From Buxus sempervirens (Eukaryota; Streptophyta; Magnoliopsida; Buxales; Buxaceae), in NCBI GenBank assembly GCA_947561395.2, contig OX387183.1:12761402-12825401 (forward strand): a DNA stretch of 64,000 nt, given 5' to 3'. Below, piece after piece: positions 47,201-57,412 of this stretch. Position numbers and translations under genes: made by a program. The notes under the pieces were generated by a model. The model did not search any database and was not told the DNA's origin. It saw only the letters and a program-made list of their open reading frames with translations. The first letter of the stretch is position 1, and each line of letters opens with the position of its first letter.

Positions 47201-50200
47201 GGATTTGACCATTTTTCTTCTTCACCGGAACAATATTTGAGATCCATGTTGGGTATTTGACTTCCTGAATGAAACCAGCTTCAATGAGTTTGTTGACTTC
47301 AGCCTCAATTTGTGGAACGAGCTCGGGTCGATGACGACGTTGAGCCTGTTTTATAGGACGGACATCGTGCTTGACTGCAAGGTGATGGATTGCAATCTTA
47401 GGATCCAACCCTGGCATTTCCTTGTATGTCCACGCAAAAACATCTTTGTATTCCTTAAGCAGCTCGAAGTATTTAGCTTCTTCATCCATACTTAAGAGAG
47501 TACTCACATAGACGGGCTTCGGTTCTTCTTCTGTCCCAAGATTCAATTCTTTAAGATCATCAACAGTGGCTTGCCCCCCTTCTTCAAAAGTAGCTGGAGC
47601 AGGCTCAAGTTCTTCTTCAGAGGAAGGTCCTTCATCCAATGATTCTTCCGCTGTAATGTGATTGGCTTCAGCAAATTCGTCTTGCACCTTAGCGGCATCG
47701 TCATCAGAAGAGCATCTTCTAACAACCAAGGCATCTCCTATCGACACGTCCAAATCTTCCAGATTCTCTAAATAAGATGAGGTACGTTTTTGCTTATTGC
47801 TTTTCTTTTTCAATGTAGCAAAACGCTTGTATTGCCGTCGTCGCTTTTGACTTGACTTCTGATGATCAAGACTATTGTTAATATGTACGGGATGGGGACA
47901 ACGATTCATGGAAGCTTGTGGTGGTGAAGCATGCATGGTTGGAACTTCAGCTTTCTGCACCAATCGTTGAAACACCGGAGTGTTTGTACTAGGCTTGCCA
48001 ATTCTGTCGAAAACAGAAGTACGAGGCTTCACTGGCTCTTCCACAGTTTCAACAACTACCTGCACCATGACGGGATTTGAAGAAGCCTTTCTGATGGTGA
48101 CTTTATGAGGAACATCTGGTTTGTAGCCCAAGCCAGAGGCTTTGCGTGGGATAGAGAATCCCTGTTCTCGTAAGAACTTCTGTGTTTTTGTCAACCCTTG
48201 AACTTGGCTGGTATTGGTCAGGACTTCATCTAAATCTCCCAAATGTTCAGACTCATTTCTTTTTCCTCCAGCATTCTTGAGAAGCTTGGAAGCTTGTGGG
48301 TTAAACCACCCTTTCGGAGATTTTTGAATTTTTTGAAGAACTGGCTTGGAGATTGATGCCTTGAGTAATGTTGGAGCTGGCAACGTCATTTCATTTTTCA
48401 GAATTTCAAGATCTTCTGTGGAAAATGAAGATTCGGGATTTTCTTGCAACACCCGCTCTTGAGACTGTTCTTCCTGTTTTTTCGCTTTCACGACATATTT
48501 GAGTTCAGGGCGAACTTGTGATGATGCTGTAGATATGAAGGTGGACGATGGCCCAGGAATTTGACTATCTTCCTTTTCAACTTTAGTGTCAGGATCTTGA
48601 CAGGGTTTCTCCTTTGAAACAAGCTTAATCTTGCATTCTTTTGGAATTTCTGCAGGAAGAACTTCTGAGATGACTTCTGCCTCAGCATAGAATTTGGCAT
48701 CAGCAAAGTGTGATTCTTCTTTTGTGAAAGGTTCAGTTTCAGCAACCACTCGTTTCTGTTCACCGCTACGAATGTATTTCAAACATTGATGCCAGGTAGA
48801 TGGTACTACTCCTGTCTCATGTAACCACGGTCGTCCCAACAACAGCTCATAGGACGTCTTGGAATCAATAACATGGAATAGGGCAGACGATGTTAGTTCT
48901 TCCATTTCCATATTTATCCGCATCATGCCAATAGCACGTTGCCCCCTTTGATTGAAGCCTTGGATTGTTAGCCGACTTTTGGATAGTTCATCTCTAGAAA
49001 TCCCCAGCTGCTTCATTGTATGAATTGGCATGATGTTAACAGCCGATCCACAATCAATAAGGATGCGTGAAACTTTATGTTCCCGAATGTATCCGGCAAC
49101 ATAGAGCGGTCTGTTATGTGGATGTGAACCCAACTGCAAGTCTTCATCTGAGAATGAGATGGCGGTTAGACAATTTGCATATGCATTTTCTTCAAACAAG
49201 GCTGCAATCTTTCCTTCGTACTTGTTCGGATCAACTAAAGCATGTGCTAATGCATAGCAATCCGCCAATGGCAAAGAAAGAGCATCAGACCAACCTAAGC
49301 TAGGTGGTATTGCTTTAAGGCATTTCGTGATGCAGTCTTTTTCTAGCATTTCTTCTGATGTTTTATGATCCATTTGAGATGAATCATCTTCACAACTGAT
49401 GGCATAAGTTGTGGCATAGTCTTCTGGAAAGAGTTCCTTTGGCATAAACTCCCATAATGTGACAGGCTTGGGGCGGCGTTGCTGGTAAGATTCTTTCTTA
49501 TTGTGCCTCCTTAGCTTTGGAGCAACTGGACGCCATCTTTTTATTGTAGCTTGTCTTGCATTAGTGGTCGGAACTGATGGGCGAGGATTACGGCGCTTGC
49601 GACGAGAAACAAGCTTCCATCCTGAGTCATCATCCTTGAACTCATCTATAATCGTCGGCATTTGTGGCCGGATCATCTGGATAGAATTCATTGCTTGTAC
49701 ACATGATTTCTTGTATTTCTCTTTCTTGCTGATGAATGTTGAATATCCATCCTCGATTTCATCTTCAGACACAGAGGATTCTTCCCAGATATCTAAATCA
49801 TCAGTGAACAACTCATAAAGAGTTGGTATATTTGGATTTCCCATTCTCGGCATATCTGGGTATGCATAAACGGTTGAAACCTCCTGATCAACCCGGAATT
49901 GGATGGGGATAGCTCCTGGTGGAAGAAGCGCAGTTGGTACAGCCTCCTTTGATGCAGGTGCCTCCTGGGTGAGAGGCAAAGCTTTCTTAAATTTCATAGG
50001 AGTTTGAATTAGTACAGGGTCAAGCGAACCAAATGTTATTGTTGTAACATTGGTTGTGGCCACATCATCTCCTACGTCCAACTCGATTTTCCCTTCTCTG
50101 GCTAGGCGGAGGATCAACTCTTTTAGAACGAAGCATTTTTCAAGTGTATGACTGATAATCCGGTGATATCGGCAATAATTTGGGTCATCTACCCGTCCTG

Positions 50201-51683
50201 ACTCCTCGGGCCTCTTCGGGGTCGGGAGATCAATGATTTTGAGTTTTAGGAGTTCATCCAGTATGCATGGAATTTCGGAATCCGGAAACGGGTATTTCTT
50301 CGCTTCAAGTTCTTTCAGTGTTGGGCGATTTCTTTCACGGGATTGACCTTGAGCAAGTTTAGAGTCAACTTCTACTATTTTCTTTCGACTTGAAATGCGG
50401 GCAGGAGGAGCTGGGGTTGAAGAGGTAGTGGTTGCCATAACCTCCTTTTCTTTAGACGACCTTGCATCCTTCTTCACATCCTTCCTTGAATCTTTCTTGT
50501 CTCGTGGATCACTTGGAATGTAACTTCCATGCCTAGTAATTTGGATTTCCAAATCATGGGCTCGAGTTGCAAGTTCCTCGAAGGTGCGGGGCATGTTTCC
50601 TTGCAGGCTATACAGCAATCCCCAATGCATTCCTTGGACACACATGTCAATGGAAGATGCTTCGCTGATTCGTTCCTTGCAGTTGAGAACCAAGTTTCTC
50701 CATCTTTCAATGAACTCAGCAACAGGTTCTTCCTTTCTTTGTTTGGTTGCAGCAAGTTCCGGAAGACTCACGGTCTGTCGGGTGCTGTAAAAACGAGTAA
50801 GGAACTCCCGCTCAAGCTGATCCCAGCTATCGATTGAGCCAGATTTGAGATCAGTATACCAGTCAAAGGCAGAACCCTTGAGAGACCGGACGAATTGTTT
50901 CACCATGAGGTTACCGTATGTGCCGGCATTATTGCATGTTTCAATGAAATGAGCAACGTGCTGCTTAGGATTGCCCTTCCCATCGAACTGTTGGAATTTT
51001 GGAGGCTGGTAACCCATTGGCATGAGCATCTCATCGATGCGTTGAGAATATGGTTTAGCATAAACCAATGAAGACTGTGGCGAACCTCCGTACTGGGCTC
51101 GTATGGTGTCTATGATCATGTGTTGGAGTTGTTGCACTGAAAGTGATGAAACTGACATCTGTGTAGTATCATGCATCATATTTTGTGACACCGCTCGTTC
51201 ACGATGCTCCTGTTGTTGCTGCTGCTCCTGAGTATCAGGAATTGGCTGGGGAGTGAATCCTGGAGGATTCGGAGTATTGTGACTAACTTCAGCCGGTTGG
51301 TTCTGTAACTCAAGCTTGCTTACCAGAGTTGCAATTTGCATGTATTTTTCCGCCAGGGATTGTTGTAATTTTTCAATGGCCTCAGCCATTTGTTGAAAGC
51401 GATCATCTGATGTCGAAGCTTCCACCATCATTACCGGTGCAACGGTATTAGTAGTAGAGAAGGAGTATCCGGATCCTTCCTTCCCGTAGGAGGGTGACGA
51501 TGGATGAGCAACTACAATTTTCGGTGCAGCCACTTTCTTCATGTTTCTCCTAGAATGATGTTCCAGGGGTGACATAAGACGAGATTCTCCGGACTTTGTC
51601 TTGGACCGGGTTGTTGGCACGGCTTTAGCAGCAACACCAGAAGTCTTACTGGAGGCAGCAACCATAGTTTGCTTGGATGCCAT
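44274..51683 (-). pseudogene. Tat-lineage gag-pol polyprotein (one in-frame TGA)
   Basis: A single frame of about 2,469 codons from MASKQTMVAA (ATG 51681-51683) to TAG at 44274. In order: gag (EPVAEFIERWRNLVLNCKE), a zinc-knuckle-like CRYHRIISHTLEKC (about 50150), protease (SRILIDCGSAVNIMP, about 49050), RT (FPLPITELMVDATTGYEALS; active site YVDD at about 46890), RNase H (RTLVGAELNYSPIEKLCLAL), second RNase H (FFDGAARKDCAGVG ... NVAEYQALI ... GDSKLIINQLL) and integrase with HHCC (HSGTCGAHQAG ... CQACQIH) and D,D,E (GLDVIESIS; VTDNGKPFYN; NGQAEAFNK). The only lesion is TGA at 45462-45464, between the second RNase H and integrase, in a context where Arg is usual. A TTG-initiated extension to 51770 overlaps the LTR and primer site and is not believed. 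The copy could supply gag, protease and RT, but not integrase without readthrough. Confidence 0.93.
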
Positions 51684-51734
51684 TTCTGCAGTGATAACTT
51701 CTTCTTTTGAACTCGAAAGATGAGAGGAAGAGAG

Positions 51735-51753
51735 GGTCCCACCGGGCGTGCCA
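51735..51753 (-). promoter_or_regulatory. Primer-binding site of Tat element
   Basis: Minus-strand TGGCACGCCCGGTGGGACC, starting with the TGG that pairs with a tRNA CCA end, six bases after the 5' LTR. The tRNA identity was not assigned. Confidence 0.75.
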
Positions 51754-51759
51754 CAAATT

Positions 51760-52447
51760 TGTAAACACAAATTTCGTGTATTTCCTTTAACACAAAATAA
51801 AGTGACTACAGATAATATGAATTTGATAAAAAGAGGGATTTTACTCTCTTTGGTGCTCGATCACGTGAGCGTCCTCTGATTGACGAGTGATTTGATGTAG
51901 ATGAATACCAGGTGGTGTTCTTCAATTTCGGAGTGGTTGTATGTGTTCTTCACTCCGGGATTTGCGCTTGCTTCTGCTAGTTTGTTGACTTGAGAGAGGA
52001 TTTTCTCTTTATAGAGAAGTGCCTCTTTCTTCTTTGGGAGGAGATTTTCTCTTCAAGAGAAGTGCTCCTTTCTTCTTTTGGTGGAGGATCTACTCCTGCC
52101 TTTGAGTTGTTTATGCTTTTGGTAGAGGGTTTTTTCTTCCAGAGAATTCCTCCAGGACTTCTTTGATCTGCTTCTCTTCAGTTGACGGGTTTTCTCTTTA
52201 AAGGAATTTCTCCAGAGCTTCAGCTTTTCTACCCCTTTTTGATTTGATCTGTGTCCTCTATTTATAGAGTTAAAATTACAGGGAATTGACACATTTACCT
52301 CTTAAGGGATAAATAACAGAATTTTAAATTAAAATATCCCATATTTATCTTAAGGGATATGGACTCACAATTTGGGTTTAATGAGCTATTCTTTGACAAG
52401 CCATTTACAAACATGGGTTATGGGCCTTGTAAATTTTGATGCCTACA
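51760..52447 (-). repeat. 5' LTR of Tat element (688 bp)
   Basis: Matches 38472-39160 with one substitution and one missing C (GACAAGCCATTT versus GACAAGCCCATTT). The minus-strand TATA box TATAAATA at 52259-52266 is the likely promoter for the gag-pol transcript. Confidence 0.95.
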
Positions 52448-52452
52448 CCTCC

Positions 52453-52460
52453 TATTTATA
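52453..52460 (-). promoter_or_regulatory. TATA box of the solo LTR, abutting the Tat insertion
   Basis: Minus-strand TATAAATA in TTTGCCTATAAATAGG, the same context as the LARD LTR TATA box. The Tat target duplication CCTCC ends one base before it, so transcription from this box would run straight into the Tat element. Confidence 0.65.
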
Positions 52461-52644
52461 GGCAAAGGCTAGGGCTAGGGTTGGTGAGAATGGTAGACAC
52501 AACATAATGTCTATAGCCCACCAACCTTAACCCTAAGGCTATTTCTGAGATTTCCCTTCATTTAATGAAAGACATGATGGTAAAAGTGAAAATCTCTCGG
52601 AAAACCCTAATTTTGAGCAAAAACTAATGTATTTGGCATATCAG

Positions 52645-52773
52645 GCCGGATACACAAGTACCTTAATGTATCTGGCCTAGGATGCCGGATACACTGAGGT
52701 CAGCTTGTATCCGGTATGTTCCACCGGATACAATGAAAAATACTTGTATCCGGCCTGAGTTGCCGGATACAAG
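52645..52773. repeat. Cluster of GTATCCGG / CCGGATAC palindromes in solo LTR U3
   Basis: Repeated arms TTGTATCCGG and CCGGATACAA in opposite orientation with short loops (for example TTGTATCCGGTATGTTCCAC and CCGGATACAA). They lie about 190 bp upstream of the minus-strand TATA box, as the CCCGTA palindromes do in the LARD LTR. Confidence 0.8.
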
Positions 52774-52878
52774 AAAAAGACTCATTTTCTTCAAATTCTG
52801 TGCTGACTTTCAAGGAGATGATGATTTTTTATGATTATTGATCATTTTGACAGTGCAATTTGGGGTGTCTACAACGGG

Positions 52879-53261
52879 TCTCCGAAGAAGCAAGGAAGTA
52901 CAATGTTGAGTGCCCTGATACAAGTAGGTTCAATGATAATGAATTCATGCAGATTATGTTTTTGGATGGTTTTTTCTTTTCTTTTTTATAGTGATTTTTT
53001 TGGATGGTTGCTTCCTTCTCCAGTACATGCAGTACATTAAATCTAGATATCTTGAAAGGTTACAATGATGAGCACTCATTCTATAGCTCTTGTAGCTTGA
53101 GACTTGCTCCTGGTAGAAAACCAGCTTCCAACAATTGTTATCGATGCCTTATTAGATAATGAAACATGTGATCTTGCAAACAAAAAAAAAAAACAAAAAC
53201 TTTATATGTTTACAACTTCATTCTGGAAATGTATGGAAATAGAGCGAATCCTAATTTTAAG
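52879..53261 (+). pseudogene. DUF247/UPF0481 protein, copy 2, middle piece
   Basis: Continues copy 2 after the ACGGG duplication: CCTGATACAAGTAGG..., EFMQIMFLDG, then a 47-bp T-rich insertion that repeats TTTTTTGGATGG, then LLLVENQLPTIVIDALLD. Stops and shifts are present (TAG and TGA in the T-rich insertion, TTGTAGCTTGA before LLLVENQ, an A13 run). It is cut at 53261 by the LTR at 53262. Confidence 0.88.
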
Positions 53262-53682
53262 TGTGACATACACCTGTTCAATTCCAGCATCTTATGGGTT
53301 AAACCACAAAATTACTAGAATTGGTATGCCGGGCGATAAGTAAATCTAGACATTAATTAGGAAACGAGATTTATATGGTCCGAAATCACTCATCTGAGAC
53401 ATATCCTGTCACCTAATAATTCAGATAATCCATGTCTATAACATATATCAAAGTGCGCTGTAAAAATTTACACTATCAATTGACAACTAGAGAAAACAAA
53501 CACATAAAATATCGTCTCAACGAAGATACAACTCCAAATATATATATACAGGGGAAAACAAATATATAGAACACTAAACTGAAAGATAACTAGAAAGGAG
53601 AATTCCCACAACTCGGGAATCTCAGAACATACAAACTCTGACTGAAATGGAACAAACCAAAAGGATAACAGTAAGAAGTAGA

Positions 53683-53793
53683 CTACATGTCCACCTCTTC
53701 CCAATCTGACTCATACCACTCGTTAGATTCAAGGATCGACTTAGGAACACTCTCAGGAATCACCTCATCATTAGGGTCCTTCTCTGATACATC
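53683..53793 (-). other. Acidic micro-ORF in LTR (36 codons plus TAG)
   Basis: On the minus strand, overlapping AAACTGTGCAG, a frame starts DVSEKDPNDEVIPE and ends EWYESDWEEVDM then TAG. It has the same position in the LTR, acidic character and terminal stop as the frames at 10053, 16027 and 18992, but a different end motif. Confidence 0.4.
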
Positions 53794-55678
53794 TGCACAG
53801 TTTATAAACATAAACTAAATGAGATCGGAGATCCTAGCAAGCCATCATTTATATAACTTAAATAAACAATGTATCATATAATCCAAACCGCGATACATCA
53901 TAATCAATATGTGTAAGTGAGAGAAATAGATATCTCACTAAATAACAAGAATTCACACTAAAATTTAGAAGAATTACAACAATCATCAACTGGAATATAA
54001 CAAATCATTTTATAACTTAAAACTGAATTAATCCGATAAACCATATCATATTATATCACAAGACTAATCAAAGTAATGTACTACCGGAACTATAGACATC
54101 GGCCAGGACTACAACTATAGTAGTTAGACTGAGATGCACGGCCTTTGGATCACAAGATCACCACACACAACACATTTCGGATAAGTCCCCTTCTATCGGG
54201 AAATACCAAACCCATCGCTCACATTGCTAAGAGTAATCACAAATCTTGACTGGCTCATCACAAAAAAAATTAAAACATGCCGGGAGGAATCCTCAACTCA
54301 ACTAGCTTTGTTGCTACAATCAGTATATTTCCTATATTGAAGAGCCCACAAATACTCAAGTTTTAATTATCTTTTTAACATCGACACAATAATTCCATAT
54401 TCAAAACATAATAAGGATCTCATTGAGATCAACTAGTGAAATTCATTTTTCTACCCTACATATCGGTAAAGTGCTAACCCATATTGAAATTCAAATTATC
54501 GCAGGGCATAAATACATTTAATTGGGGTGCAACATACATAATCCAAACTTAGCAATACTCAAGAGTGTATTAACCTACTCAAATTTGCATATTTTTCCAA
54601 ATATAAGATATCATAAATATAAATGCAATTTATGAATCATGCTTGTAGAATTCACATGAAATATTTAATAACAAGGATAAACATCAATATTTTAAACTTA
54701 CTATAGAATAGATATATAATCGATAAAACGTGATTTATGATTCTCTAATGCAATTAAATGAATTAATAAATCATCTTATGCATTTATATAAAAAGTTTCT
54801 TATTTTGAACCAATTTCCCAAAATTGTTTTCATGCAATATGTTAAATTGCACCTACATTACAATTTTTCTCTTTACTTTTATTAAAATGACCTTATCCTA
54901 TTTTTAAACTAATCTATAAATCCTAAAAATCACTTTTAAACATTTTTCCATTGAATTTTGATTTTTCTTTCAAATTTTGACTAAAATATAATTATTTATT
55001 AGGAATTGAACTTATTTATTGAATTTAATTTAAATATGAACTAAAACTTAATTACTTAAGTACTTTAGGCTAATTTAGAAATAAGTAATCCATTAATACT
55101 AAACTTAAATATTTACTAAAATATAAATTGTTTTCAAATTAACATACGAATTTTGTAGTGAAAATTAATTATTTTACAAATGTCGTGCATTTGGCCTACT
55201 TTGTGGATTTTCTAGATTAATCTAGGACTCTTATCACGTAAAATCAATCCCTATGCAATCTATACACATCAAACTTAATTTTAAACTATTAAATTATAAT
55301 TTACAATGATATTTGCATAGTTTTGCAAATATCCCAAAACTTCTCAAAACCATTTAAAACAAAGAAAACAAAAAAATAGAGCATCCGTGTGATCGATCCG
55401 AAACCAATTCAAAGTTTAGATAAAGCCAAGCCACACCAAATCATTGAAATTCCAAGCAATATATAAGCATAATTCATACATTAAGCAAACTTGAACCAAA
55501 GTAGGGGATGACTTACTTGAATTGCAGATATCAAATTTTACTAAAACGGAACAGGCTTTTTCCTGATAGAGTTCAATCACCTAAAACCCACTCAACTCAC
55601 ATCCCTATGAACACCAACACAGGCGTACAGAAAGCTTCATGGCTAACAACAATTCCACACTAGAAAACTTCAAGAATC

Positions 55679-56243
55679 CTCTTTAGATTCTATGAACTCG
55701 AAAGGAATTAAAAGGGTGAAGACAAACCGAAATCATGGAGAAACAGTGAGAAGATAGTCGTGTTTTGTAGACTGTTCGGAAGAGTTTAAGTCTAAAAAGA
55801 ATGATTCAATGGGTCGTCACTTCACCATACTCTTACCTAGTCAAAACCTTTAAAAGAGATGAAGAGAGAGAGAGAGACCGACCGTAATAATATAAATGAA
55901 CCGCTAAGGTCCAAATCGGTAATACCTTACAAGCATACTACACCAATCCTTAAGCAGACCCTCTTTAGATTCTATGAACTCGAAAGGAATTAAAAGGGTG
56001 AAGACAAACCGAAATCATGGAGAAACAGTGAGAAGATAGTCGTGTTTTGTAGACTGTTCGGAAGAGTTTAAGTCTAAAAAGAATGATTCAATGGGTCGTC
56101 ACTTCACCATACTCTTACCTAGTCAAAACCTTTTAAAAGAGATGAAGAGAGAGAGAGACCGACCGTAATAATATAAATGAACCGCTAAGGTCCAAATCGG
56201 TAATACCTTACAAGCATACTACACCAATCCTTAAGCAGACCCC
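55679..56243. repeat. 282-bp tandem duplication
   Basis: Units at 55679-55960 and 55961-56243 are nearly identical from CTCTTTAGATTCTATG to CCTTAAGCAGACC. They differ mainly in the length of a GA run and one T. Confidence 0.92.
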
Positions 56244-56669
56244 AATTTTGCACTTAAATATAAAACCAATAATTATAATTTTTATACTAATAATTAGCAT
56301 ATTAATAGCACAAAATAATTTACTACTTTTCATCTAATAAAATACCAAATTAGTCCTTAAATAAGCAACCATACGTATAATTGCATAAATTAAGAAAGAA
56401 AACCATTAAATTGAAATTAACTCCAACAAATTCTCAAATAAATACATGATAATTATTACAAATTAGCACAACCAAAACATCAATAATCCCATTTCTAAAA
56501 CATGCGAGATAAATTACAAATACTCCAATTAATCTAATTAATAAATATAATTAATTACAATTAATTCAATAAATCCCTCAATAATTAACAAAAAAATACC
56601 AAATTAATTTCAAGCAATTTCAAACACAACAAAACACAAGAATGTCGGAAACTCGGACGTTACATTAAT

Positions 56670-57363
56670 TAATGTCGAGGCGTGCTTCCTGAAAAATGAA
56701 CCAAAGTCGCGTTCATCTCCTTGACATATTTCAGGAGATGTATTTGGCCCCAGAAACAATGCAAGACAAGATGGTAAGTCTAATGGGTATGGTCAGTTAG
56801 AAGTAGCACCATTTCATTCAGCCAAAGAGCTTCAATCAATTGGGGTCAGATTCAAGGTAAACCCTGGTTTTTTTCTAGCTGACATATGTTTTCGTTCTCA
56901 CCTAATCTTTGCACATCTATTACTCCCTTGAATCATTGTTGATGAATCAACAATGCCATTTTGCTGAACATGATAGCCTATGAGATTGCAAGGAGGATGA
57001 TCATGGGGACTATGGTGTTACAGATTTCATTTGCTTCATGGATTCACTTATTGATCATGCTGATGATATCAAACTACATAAGATCAAGTGGTTCTACATA
57101 ATGGCTTGGGTAGCGATGAATAATTGGCCGATCTCTTCAATTACATTGCTAAGAATTTGATTCCTTCAATTATTGCATATTGGACTATAAAACAAAGCAT
57201 TCAAAAGTGGTACAAGACCAAAAGTAGTTTGTGGTTTGTTGAAATGTGCCATACCTACTTCCATAGCCCCTGCACTATTATTACTTTATTCGCTGCACTT
57301 CTTCTGTTTTTTCTAAGTGGTACGCAAACCTACTTTACCGTATTCCCTCGAGGAGGAAAGTGA
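56670..57363 (+). pseudogene. DUF247/UPF0481 protein, copy 2, C-terminal piece
   Basis: Resumes copy 2 and aligns with 20165-20845 of copy 1. The original frame is broken by several small deletions and substitutions (for example near 56780, 56935 and 57070). The last part stays open at 57124-57363 (NYIAKNLIPSIIAYWTIKQS ... TIITLFAALLLFFLSG), keeping the C-terminal membrane helix. More decayed than copy 1. Confidence 0.88.
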
Positions 57364-57412
57364 ATAAAATTTCATAAATGCGTCAAGTGAAACTAGAGGG
57401 TTTACGCTTTGG

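Larger units (their letters stand above)
38472..52447 (-). mobile_element. Complete Tat-lineage Ty3/gypsy retrotransposon with antisense PMD gene (14.0 kb)
   Basis: LTRs at 51760-52447 (5' on the minus strand) and 38472-39160 (3'), TSD CCTCC, primer-binding site at 51735-51753, polypurine tract at 39161-39175. The polyprotein (gag, protease, RT, RNase H, second RNase H, integrase) is on the minus strand at 44274-51683. The extra RNase H before integrase and the additional antisense gene between integrase and 3' LTR place it in the Tat lineage. The two LTRs differ by one substitution (C/T at about 39051 versus 52339) and one 1-bp indel, so insertion is recent. Confidence 0.95.
36386..52873 (-). 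mobile_element. Solo LTR (about 2.5 kb) split by a nested Tat element
   Basis: Own sequence is 36386-38466 plus 52448-52873. Read on the minus strand it starts TGTAGACACCCC and ends CCGTGTCTCACA, has a TATA box (TATAAATA, 52453-52460), and near its end GGTGGCGACTCTCCC, the same U5 signature as the LARD LTR. It inserted into the DUF247-2 gene (TSD ACGGG). There is no internal domain or second LTR, so it is a recombined solo LTR. The nested Tat element at 38472-52447 entered it directly next to the TATA box. Confidence 0.88.
53262..56664 (-). mobile_element. LTR (probably solo, 3.4 kb) inside DUF247-2
   Basis: Plus-strand ends TGTGACATAC and GGACGTTACA, so on the minus strand it runs TGTAACGTCC to GTATGTCACA. 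Flanks TTAAG (53257-53261) and TTAAT (56665-56669) look like a 5-bp target duplication with one change. No gag or pol. It contains a 282-bp tandem duplication and a minus-strand acidic micro-ORF (53683-53793). A shorter relative lies at 57413-59417. Confidence 0.75.

Noticed and set aside
51684-51770. 29-residue N-terminal extension of the Tat gag-pol frame
   Set aside because: It begins with TTG inside the LTR and crosses the primer-binding site; ATG 51683 is the first credible start.
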